Shown piece by piece: positions 49,205-57,870 of a DNA stretch of 64,000 bases (positions are counted from its first letter, which is position 1; the number at the start of each line of letters is the position of its first letter). The notes under the pieces were generated by a model. That model searched no databases and had not been told where the DNA came from. It saw only the letters and a list, made by a program, of their open reading frames with translations. Source of the DNA: Casuarius casuarius. Its lineage: Eukaryota; Chordata; Aves; Casuariiformes; Casuariidae. The DNA lies in the NCBI GenBank assembly GCA_003342895.1, contig PTFA01000197.1, positions 1,208,156 through 1,272,155 of the forward strand, given 5' to 3'. Position numbers and translations under genes: made by a program.

Positions 49205-49341
49205 GGAAAGCGGCACTGACGAGGGGTGGGGGGGAGCGGGAGGGAGGAGGAAGTGGGGGCGAGATTGGCAGGTGACTGCCAGCTCCGACGAGATGACAGC
49301 GGCAGCAGCTCCGCCAGTCCCACTTGAACACTGCACTGCAG
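49205..49341 (+). promoter_or_regulatory. G-rich candidate promoter and first exon
   Basis: A canonical G-quadruplex motif (GGGG T G7 AGC GGG A GGG, 49223-49244) lies about 50 bp before an ATG and about 100 bp before a donor, GCAG|GTACTG, after 49341. It is compact and GC-rich, with no TATA box. Confidence 0.35.
49293..49341 (+). CDS. candidate first coding exon (MTAAAAPPVP...)
   Basis: ATG with G at -3 starts MTAAAAPPVPLEHCTA, sixteen codons plus one base, then a CAG|GTACTG donor, giving phase 1. Alanine/proline-rich short N-termini are common in first coding exons. The frame is also open upstream of the ATG, which weakens the case. No family recognised. Confidence 0.22.
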
Positions 49342-50567
49342 GTACTGGGTTAATGGGTGGGAAGTGGTGAAGAAGAATATCAGGGTGGGTGGCTGGAGGG
49401 GAGGGTGCTGGCGTGGGGGAGTTGATTTCTGCTAAACGCCAAGATAGAGATGACACTCTCTATATACATGTAATCATTAGACTTCATTCCCAAGAATATT
49501 TGCCTTCATATAAATTTTAAAAATGTCGAGAAAGCTTTCCCCAAACCTGACAGTATTCTACCTACAATCACTTCCCCCTTGCCAATATTACCATGTTCTA
49601 CAAAAACGGTCTGAAATGCTGTACTATTTTTGACCATTTCTTAAGGATATTTGCAGTGAAATTTTAATTTTTCAGGTGCTAGGAATAGGATTCTCTGTCC
49701 CACATCTTCCCCATGTAACGAGGCCTTTTTGCTAAACGTGAGACTGCATTATAATCTAAACCTCACAATTTTGCTGTTTGATGATACTGACTATCCAACT
49801 AGAAAATTCATGTATCCTCCTTTTGCAGGACTGGCAGGTAAGACCTAGACTGAAGTCCTGATTGACATCTGCAGACAGCATTCTTGCTCATGTTTTTTTC
49901 CTCTCTCATCTCGTGCTCTCTCTCCCCCCCCTTTTTTTTTCTTCCCCCTTTCAGAGGGCGCAACATCTGTTTGCAGAGGGCTGAGGACATGAGCTGCACA
50001 GGGAGATAAAAGCAAAGAGCCCTCATCCCAAGTGAGAGTTCACAGATCTGTAACTCAGGGGATTGGGGCAGGGTTTGGCAAGGANTGAAATCCTCCTTCT
50101 GTCTTTCTCTTTTCTCGTATGTTTGAGTTTTAAAAACAAAACCACTGGACTTATCTTAAATGTCCAGTGGTGAGGATTTAGATGTCAGCTTCACTGTCAG
50201 CATTCTCATCAGAGAAAAAGAGGATCAGAGATTTGCACCTAAGCTACATGGAGCAATGCCTCAGTTTATCACAGTCCAGAAAACCAGTGCCTCTCCCCTT
50301 CCACCGCAGCAGACTTAAGCCAAAGGGCCTCACAAAGCCGGTGCCTGTGTTGAAGTCCTATCCTCCCCCTCCCTGCAGTAGGGACCGAATTTAAGGAATC
50401 ATTTGGGAGTTAAAGGCACACATGTGATTGTACACCTGCATGATCTGTAGGAAAGAGAGGAAGCATATAAAAATGTCTCGGTTCTAATGTCTCCCTCCCA
50501 CCACCAGCAGGCCCCTGTAAAGTATTTAACCATAAAAATGTTGCCTTTTCTCTTTGATCTGTCATAG
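49342..50567. other. non-coding stretch, hairpin inside
   Basis: No supported gene. It contains a pyrimidine-rich run near 49920-49950, an ambiguous base at 50085 and a perfect 10-bp inverted repeat (50141-50171). Confidence 0.5.
50141..50171 (+). repeat. 10-bp perfect hairpin
   Basis: ACCACTGGAC (50141-50150) is followed after 11 bases by its exact reverse complement GTCCAGTGGT (50162-50171). The stem is too short for a typical microRNA precursor. It could be a protein-binding palindrome or chance. Confidence 0.6.
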
Positions 50568-50633
50568 TTATGGAGTGGGCCACTACCTACGCTTGTGTAT
50601 CCATGGTGTTGCACGTTTTAGTCCAGAGCCTAG
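50568..50633 (+). CDS. candidate 66-bp cassette exon
   Basis: A long pyrimidine-rich acceptor (CCTTTTCTCTTTGATCTGTCATAG) lies just before 50568. A near-ideal donor (CTAG|GTAAGAT) follows 50633. The 66-bp length preserves frame. In the phase-1 reading the exon is fully open and starts with MEWATTYACVSM after two bases. Of the candidates, the one ending at 38138 (and those at 44171 and 49341) would join it in frame. Splice-site quality on both sides makes this the best internal exon candidate in the window. I recognise no protein family, and it may be an alternative or non-coding exon. Confidence 0.33.
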
Positions 50634-51799
50634 GTAAGATGTTCTGCATTGTGAAAGCAATGGACAGGCTGGCTCTATTGCTCAGATACCTTACTGGTGA
50701 GCTTATCAGAAATACGTACAACTCTGTGGGAATTGGGGCAAATTCCCTTTTATTTTCCAGCGCTAATACAGGCGTGCTGATTTGTATCACGCGGTGATAC
50801 GTATTTTGACTACTCGACAAAGAAAATCATATCCACAACAGCTTCTTGTCATGTGAGTAATCCTACTAAATGGAAGCATGACCAAAGCCATCAGTTTTGA
50901 GGTGTCCCCTGTGTTGTGTTTTCCAGAGTTCAGGTGTAGCCAGTTTCAGAAAACTGAGACCTGTATTTTAGGCAGGCGACCGCTCGCAGTGTCTGCTGAA
51001 CAGCCCTAGGAGCTGTGGGCATTCAGCAGCTTTGAAAATTACATCACAGGCATCTTAAATGGTACTTTTCAAGTATGCATTCATTTTATAGCTTAGCAGC
51101 TGGCCTTTTGGCCATATATATAGATCACACACATGCTAAACTGTTTACTAGGAACAGCAGTTACTTGAATTCAAAGAAAAATTACATGTTTCTCTTCTGC
51201 CTTCTTCCTCCCTTTTTCTGTTTCCTGTGGGGGACTAGAGACCTGGGGATAGACCTTCTGCTCCCCAGTATGCAGAGAGACCTTCAGCTGGACTGTGAAC
51301 CGATTAGCGTGTTGGTTTTTCTAGAGGAAGAATGGGCTCACCAGTGTAAAGCGCTACCAGTTCTTTGCGTGAATGCGTTACAACCTGCTATATTTTCAGT
51401 GTTACTAATGTGTGGCAGCAGATTTCAGTTGCATATAGCCTTGCTTGGGGGTAAAGAGAGCTGGGGGAGGACAGCAACAGAAGACCCAAATGAACCCCCC
51501 GATTTAGAGCTTAAAATTAATAGGATTGAAATTTTGGGCAAGTCTCAGGGTAGCAGAGGAGGGTAACACAAAGCCAGCACTGGGAACTCATTTTAATTTC
51601 AACCATCTTGTGCCTGTGTAGTTGGCTGTCTTTGTTTAAAGAACTTGGCCTTCAGGTAGCTTTTATTTGGACTGCTTGCTTATCCAAAGAACATTAAATG
51701 GCTTTCCTTGATGAGTTCCAGCCGGTGCCTTTGCACCCCAGTTCTCTTCTAGCCCTATTTTCTCTTTTCCATAATCTCCTGGTGCCCAGCAGCAAGCCT
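50634..51799. other. non-coding stretch, no gene seen
   Basis: A 163-codon plus-strand frame (51075-51566) has hydrophobic patches but no recognisable domain, no promoter-like context and no conserved splice sites, so I treat it as chance. Confidence 0.5.
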
Positions 51800-52110
51800 T
51801 TAGGGTACATGCGCGAGTGAAAGAAGCCTGAGTTGGGGAATTAATATTCCTGGAACATAACACCAGCAGCATGCACACGCTGAGGAGAATATTAGAGCTA
51901 TTAGCGGTGGGAGTTTGGAGTGCATGCAATATCTAGATGGAGAATTCAGTGTGATTAATCTGCCTCTAAGCAGCAGCCTCCGGGCTCTGGGAATTCTGTG
52001 GCACGTTTGAAATCAGAACTTTTTTTAATTACCTTTCCGCATCAACAAAACAATCGCAGTTGTGTGAAATAAGCCTGTTCAGTGCTTGCCCTTTCTCTTT
52101 TTTTTTTTTT
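51800..52110. promoter_or_regulatory. candidate conserved non-coding element
   Basis: The block is repeat-free and dense in developmental motifs: GGGGAATTAATATTCC (near-palindrome), GCATGCAATATCTAG, GTGTGATTAATCTG, TTTTTTTAATTACC and AACAAAACAATCGC (SOX-like). It ends at a T14 tract (52098-52111). There are no open frames. It resembles a neural or limb enhancer by texture alone. Confidence 0.35.
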
Positions 52111-54590
52111 TGGACAAGGCATGCTGCCTAAACCCTGGCTATTCACAGTCCCACCAGCTCCGACAGCACTTTGCACAAGTGCGGAGGGACGTAGCCTTGT
52201 AGTCTTGGCCAATTTCCAAGTCAGGTAATTGCATTCTGGGCCAAGTTAAAGCAAGCCTGTTCTAGTCGGTGTGCGTATGTTAGATTTCTTCCTTTTCTGC
52301 ACTTCCTTCGTTCTGCTTCCCAACAAACCCGCTTGCCCCTCTCCCCGCTTTAGTGCTCTGCATGGTGCTGGTAGCATCCCTGGTGCAGGATGGCGGCCAT
52401 GTTGTCTCCCCGGCAGCCAGCGCCTCCCTGCAGCCGACAGGTTGGAAGGGATTCCCCAGGAGAAAAAGGAGAGGGATAAACACGTCGGTTCCTCTCTTGC
52501 AGTCAGAAGGGGAAGAATTCGAGGGAGATTCGGTCAGTATAAAAATGGTAGCAAAGCTGTGGCCAAACAAGGCCAAACGAGACTTTTTGAAGAGCGCCAT
52601 GCCTGCAAGATCAGACGTAGACCTTTATGCTGCTGAGTTGTACCTCTTCCCTCCCTCTCACAAGCAGGGGCAGAAGGAGAGTTTATTCCTTCCATTGCAG
52701 CCTGTGTTTTTCCTGTACTGGCGTAGAGGAACTGTAAAATGACATCAGCAGCCAGGGAAAATCATCCCTGGTGCCGGGGACATGCCAGGGCTGGGAGGAA
52801 AATCCCTGCAATGCCCTGAGGTGCCGGGATTCAGAGCCGTTCCAGGAACCGAGGAGGTTTGTAGGCAGCAACTGAGAAGCTCCCACGTAGAAGAGCCACT
52901 GGCTGCTCCAGTTTTACCCTGGAGGCACGTCTGCCCGGCATTCCCGGGGTGCAAAGGTTTCTGGCAGCTGCCTTTTATCCCTACCTGCTCCTGGACTATG
53001 TCTTCCGCATGCTTCCAGGAAACCCCCGTTTGCTGCTAGCCCTCCAGGTCACCTCGCGCACTCAAGGGGCTCTCATTCCTTTCGGTAGCAGCAAGCAGCA
53101 AACGTACCTGCCAGCCAGTTCATTACAGGGATCTGGATTGTTTCCTTCTCGCTTCTCACTCGCGCCATGTACAGATTTCCCTCCTGCTGCATTGACAGGT
53201 TGCAGGAAGGGTAGGCTGCCGTTGCGGTGCTGGTTTTGCTCCCTTCCAGGTCGGAGGGGTGGTGGGCACTGCTTTGCAGGGCTCGGTAAGGGCAGGAATG
53301 GAGAGGATTGGACACACCGCGAGGAACACAAGCTGTCTCCCCCTTGGCTTTGTAGTTCAAATAACCTTATAAATATAACATTGTCTGCAATTAGCACTGT
53401 TTAATTTTTTTTTTCTTTTCACTTGGCTGTAGCCGTGCCCTTGGCTTATCCCTCTGAATTCCTGGCTTTCAGGCATTATTAGCTCAGTGCAAGCATTTGA
53501 GTTGCCTTGTTTCAAAAGGAGGAAGAAATCTATTTGAAGCACAAATAACAGATTTTTTTTTTGGTCTGTTTACCAGCATATTTGAAGTTGGATTAAATTT
53601 TGAGAAATCCCTATCAAAAAACCCCAAGCAAATAAAGAAACCCCCCAAGCCCCACAGCTGTCCAGGCCACATTAAGCCAATACTGACTTGCTATTCTCTT
53701 CTTCCTAGGGGTTATTTCAGAGATGACCATAGGTGCTCTCAGCGCTAGCTTTTGCTCCCTAGGCAGCGTACAAGCATTGCCTTGTATTGGGAGACTATCA
53801 AAGCCCTCCTGGCCTTTCTTTTACCTGCTCCAGCCTACCTGCCCCTCCCTGGAGCATGCGATAACTAAAAATACAATAGGGAACAGAAAACCTCGCTGTT
53901 TACTCTGTTTTGCCTTGCGTAGGCCCCATACACACCTCTGTTACCTTAAGTCTAAGCTTTCATACCTCCTTTATTCTAATTATAGTTTAAAAGTGGTTTC
54001 AGATCCTCGGGTGAGGAAAAAAAATTGGGTGCATGCTAATTAGCGTTGCCTCAACCCAGCCCACCGCTTCCAGGCCTTGGCCCCCGAACTTCCCTTCTAC
54101 CCCGGGGCTTTTCTTCCCGAACAATTTTCAGGACCTGCTTTTTTGGCGCATCTCAAATGTGACCTGAAACGTGGCCAGTTACTTCAGTCCCTTCCCCAGA
54201 ATCCTCCTCTGCCGCCTCCTGAAAACCTCTCTCTTGGCTTACAGCGTGCCCTGATTTTAACCCCAGCGCCGCGGCACCTCCAGCGCGGCGGTGGCGACGG
54301 CGCAGGGCTGTCCCGAAAGGGCTGCAGGAGCGTGCCCGACGCTGGCAGGTCGGGGCTTTTCTAGCACTTGCTGCCTCTCCTGCTCAAGCCACTTTTAAAA
54401 GAGATTGCCATTGTGATTGCAAACTTTATTTGGAAAAAAANAAAAACGAGAAAAGAGAGCGTGTTTTACACAAAAAAAGCCGTTTTCTTGGCCAGCCATT
54501 TCCTGAGTTCCCTTTGTTACTACTGCAGATATGTGTTTGAATAAGAGCGTTTTCCCCTCCCCTCTCCGATTCCTCCCTGCTCCATCCTGC
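52111..54590. other. non-coding stretch with an NFI-like site
   Basis: It contains a nuclear-factor-I-like palindrome (TTGGCCAATTTCCAA, 52205-52219). A 129-codon frame at 52353-52742 has no domain. The rest is mixed, with no transposons recognised. GC rises at 54.24-54.36 kb. One ambiguous base is at 54441 inside an A-run. Confidence 0.5.
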
Positions 54591-54763
54591 AGTGAAGTCA
54601 CAATCTGGTGTTTGTGGGCTCTGCGTGATGTCAGAGGCTCAGCCGTGTGACTTCACTCGCGGGCTCAGGCAGAAGGTGCAGACGGGGCTGAGAGCCGAGA
54701 AAAAAAGCCCCCTCCTCTTCCCTTCCCCCCTCCCACCCCCCTCCACCCTCTCGGTTTATAAAA
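54591..54763 (+). promoter_or_regulatory. TATA promoter with symmetric CRE-like array
   Basis: AGTGAAGTCACA (54591-54602) and its exact reverse complement TGTGACTTCACT (54646-54657) flank a central CRE-like TGATGTCA (54627-54634). A C-rich tract (54725-54748) able to form a G-quadruplex on the minus strand comes next. A TATA box TTTATAAAA lies at 54755-54763. Initiation would be expected around 54785-54795. ATF/CREB-family factors bind TGACGTCA-like half sites, so cAMP or stress responsiveness is a reasonable inference. No gene name can be assigned. Confidence 0.55.
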
Positions 54764-54822
54764 CCAGTAGCTGAGATAAATCGGAAGGGGGTGGGGAGAA
54801 GCAGCAGGGAAAGCTGAGAAAG

Positions 54823-54833
54823 ATGCCAGAAAG
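54823..54833 (+). CDS. candidate first-exon coding start (MPE...)
   Basis: The first ATG after the TATA box (A at -3) reads MPE plus two bases and then meets AAAG|GTACAG, giving phase 2. Unspliced, it would be a 15-codon frame ending in TGA at 54868-54870, so it may instead be an upstream ORF in a longer leader. Position relative to the TATA box is the main support. Confidence 0.2.
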
Positions 54834-54889
54834 GTACAGTAAATTGGCTTTATGTCTCTCTCCTTCTTGAAAGTTTTGAGGGTAAAATC

Positions 54890-55120
54890 GCCCTGCCGAG
54901 GCCAGCGCTTGCAGACCACGCGCGCGGCGGTGTGGCTGTGTGTGTGGCTGTGTGTGTCACCCAGTGACGCTGTGGCTGTGCGGGGTGCGCGCCTGTGTGT
55001 GTGTGCAGGGAGGCAGGCAGCGAGGGACGCAGGGCAGGGGCAGGGAAGCGGCGTCGTGCCGCGTCTCCGAGGGACGCAGCTGGAGCCTGCTTTGGCTGGT
55101 CGCAGCGAGCCTCTTTTCTT
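54890..55120 (+). promoter_or_regulatory. CpG-rich downstream part of the promoter
   Basis: There are roughly 25 CpGs in 200 bp, directly downstream of the TATA promoter. Imperfect TGTGTGGCTG repeats occur (54931-55010). This is usual for the 5' leader/first-intron boundary of vertebrate genes. A GAGG|GTAAAA donor-like site lies at 54879-54886. Confidence 0.45.
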
Positions 55121-55924
55121 GTCCTTTCAAAGGCCCCAGCTGTTGGCTGCTCGCTGCAGTCTGGCTCCAGCTTTGAGACCGACATAAATGGGTTATTGGG
55201 TTTATGCATGTGTGTGCGTGTGTGTGTTTTTTTTTTTCTTTTCCCTTCCTTCCCCCTGTTCCGCTCTTCTTGGTGATGGTGGGTTTTTGTTTTGGTTTTG
55301 TTGTTGTTGTTTTCGCTGTGCAGGTTCAGAGTAGTGGCGGGGTGTATGGGGTGGGCGCCTGCCATTTGACCGTGATGGGTGTGCACACGAGGAGGGAGAA
55401 CGGCAGGGCCTCGGGGTCACGTTCTCAAGGGCTGTGAGATACGATTTCTTTTTTAATATCTCCATTTTTTTTCTTTTTTAACTGATGACAGCACAATAGC
55501 AATGTGGGTGCACCAGCAGAGAGCAACCTCAAAAAAAAAAAAAAAAAGAAAAAAAAGGGGGTGGAGGAAAAGAGGGGGGTTAGCTTGCCCCTCCCTTCTT
55601 CTTCAGCAATTTTTTTTCCTGTGTCCAATTTACCATTCATTTGATATTTTGGACAAAGACAGGGGCAGTGGGTGGGCTGCTTTGAGTTTTGTGATATAAT
55701 ATGACTGGAGCGAGAGAGTAAAATGCAGACAATTAAGGATCGGCGTGAGGGCTTTGCTCATTCAGTCTGTTGAGGAAGCCATCATTTTGTGTTAGTGCGT
55801 GTGTCTAGAGGAGGAAGGATAGTGGATAGTGACAGTGGAAGGATGCCTAACACTGTGTTGTATTTATACTTGCTGAATGCCCACGCCAGGAAACGGGGGC
55901 TTCAAAGGAAGGCATCCGAGAAAG
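55121..55924. other. non-coding stretch with simple tracts
   Basis: It contains TG/T tracts (55205-55240) and an A-rich tract (55531-55553). A repeat-free AT-rich piece at 55685-55800 could be regulatory (GACAATTAAGGATCG, GCCATCATTTTGTG). No supported gene was found. Confidence 0.5.
55531..55553 (+). repeat. poly-A tract
   Basis: Seventeen A, G and then a further A-run precede a G-run. It could be a retroposon tail but no body is recognised. Confidence 0.75.
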
Positions 55925-56235
55925 GGGGTCCTTCCAAACGTGCCCCCGCGGCGCGGCCAGCCCAGACCGGACTCTTACCTCCAAGAGCGTGATGTTTTGT
56001 TGCATCCTCAAAATGTGAAGGCTGAGGCAAGAAGTGTGCGCAGGTGTCAGGCAGGTGCCGTGCTGCCACAGCTCTGCTTACGCACCTTACCCCGATGACC
56101 GGCGGCTTCTCCACTGCTCTCGTTCCCGGAGCTCCTCGGCAAAGTGGCCCTCGGCTCGTCCTGGCGGGCTACGGTGCTGCGCTGCTCGCCGGTCCCGGCT
56201 CCTGCCGGTCCCGCCACTGCACTTCAGCCCTCGTG
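55925..56235. promoter_or_regulatory. small CpG island
   Basis: The segments 55940-55965 and 56090-56220 carry dense CpG (around 15 in 130 bp). No splice donor of quality or TATA box was found. It may be the edge of the 54.6-55.1 kb promoter region or an enhancer island. Confidence 0.35.
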
Positions 56236-57689
56236 ACCCACAGCCTACCCTGCTTTTGTGTTTGTTTATTTCTTTATTTTAACTACTGGACCCTGGCTGT
56301 CCTCTGCCAGTGCGTTTCAAGGCTGATGAATAGCACCCCCTGCAGTTATAGAGCTGATCTTTTGTAGCGTAGATGTATAATTAATTGTGCGGCACTTTTG
56401 CAGTCTGAACAGGCAAGTGGATTCTTGGAAGACACCCACTCACTGCCTGGTTCGCGGGTACGCGATCCCACGGCCCTCTGGGAAGGGACCTGCTGACCGC
56501 AGCTCTTGAGCGTCCGCCCTGCCGTAACTTCGGTAGTAATCCGAAAGAGGATTTGAATCCAGGTCTTGGGTGTTAAAAAAAATATATACATCTGCTGCAC
56601 AACAGAATTTCCTCTCCTCTGCCCCTGCTCTGACATGAAAAGACTTATGGGGTTATTTGCGTCTCTGCTCCATCACACGATTCTGATGTTTAGGGATTTT
56701 TTTTTCCTTCCTTGTCTCAAAGGGGAAGTAAGGATTTGTTAGTTTGTAAAGTACTTTGAAGATAAAAATCATTGTCTATGCTAAGTGCTGTCTGTTGGTT
56801 TGTCTGAGTCATGACCAGGCTTAGCTTAGGAAGTGAAGCCAGGAATCTCCCCTCAGCCCCCTCTGAGGATGAAGTCAAGTGACCTGGCAGGCCTCCTCCA
56901 CCTCTCGGGCTCGCGCTGTTTGCCCTGGCCACATGGAGGGCAGAAGTGGGGTATCTGGGGGGACCGAACACCCTGTGTCTCAGCCTGGGAGGTGGGAGGA
57001 ACGAGGGAAACACACAATGTGAAATTGAGGGCAGAGGACGTCAGGGATGTGATTTAGCTAAGATTAGATAGAGAAGAGATTTTAAGCCTCATCAGCTTGT
57101 CTGGGTATGGCAGGATTGTCCCCTACAGGGTTTTCCTCAGTTCTTTATCTGCACCTGCTTTCGAATGACTCCTGAAAGAACAGAAAACAGTGGAGAAAAC
57201 CCTTTCCTTTGATTTCTCTTCAGTTGGTGACAACCACTGCCCGGGACTGTAACCATAGGTGTTCAGGGAAGGGGAGAGGAGTGCATCACTTCAACCCCAT
57301 GCTAGGATATGAAAGGATTAAATCTCTTTCCTAAGCAAAGTGAAAGGTCCCCAGGTGTTTTCTCTCAGGCTCAGAGATTGCAGTGGGAGAAGGAGGCAGG
57401 ATCCAGCTGGGTAAGAGACCTCATCAAGAGGATAAAAGCATTTAGGGTAAAGGACAGTCTGTCTCTCTGAGTAGGGGAAGTAATCAGTGAGGATGTGCAA
57501 GGGTCTCTCAAAAAGCCCTAGGCAGGAGATGCTTGTATCAGAGCAGAATTTCCAGGCAGTGATAAAGGGGAACAAGCTGAAAGCATTAATTGGTTCTTCC
57601 CCCTTTCTGTTAAGATATTCCGTTTCTTCAAACCACTGCTGCTTCCCCCCCCCCCCTTTTTTTTTTTAAAATACCTTATCTTCAATCTC
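56236..57689. other. non-coding stretch, no gene seen
   Basis: No recognisable coding region. It ends with a C12/T11 tract (57645-57667). Confidence 0.55.
57645..57667 (+). repeat. C12-T11 homopolymer junction
   Basis: Twelve C are followed directly by eleven T: a pure pyrimidine strand prone to length error in assembly. Confidence 0.8.
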
Positions 57690-57870
57690 AATGAAAAGTA
57701 CTGTTAAGGAAACCCCCTACTTATCACCTAAGGCTACTTGCTGACTTATTGTTTCTTGAGATGAGATAATGCGAGCTGATTATAAATAGGGTGACTACCC
57801 TTTTCCATCAATATTAGGAGTAAGCCGGCAACTTGATCTTCAGCCTTGTGGAATGAATCACACTATAAGA
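57690..57870. promoter_or_regulatory. candidate conserved non-coding element
   Basis: Motifs include CTTATCACCTAAGG (GATA-like), TTATTGTTTCTTGAG (SOX-like), GAGATAATGCGAGCTGATTA, TTATAAATAGG, CATCAATATTAGG (ONECUT/PBX-like) and GTGGAATGAATCACAC (TEAD-like). It is repeat-free and has no frame. Enhancer character is inferred from motif density only. Confidence 0.35.

Noticed and set aside
50141..50171. microRNA precursor
   Set aside because: A 10-bp stem with an 11-base loop is too short for Drosha/Dicer processing.
51075..51566. 163-codon plus-strand frame with hydrophobic segments
   Set aside because: No family recognised, no promoter or splice context, hydrophobic patch encoded by T-rich DNA.
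52353..52742. 129-codon plus-strand frame
   Set aside because: It looks protein-like in part but has no domain and overlapping frames are also open.
37575..56235. Assignment to a named gene (for example RUNX1T1, BDNF, NRG1, MITF, TCF4, ZEB2-type multi-promoter loci)
   Set aside because: None of the candidate N-terminal peptides matches first exons I know for these genes, so naming would be guesswork.
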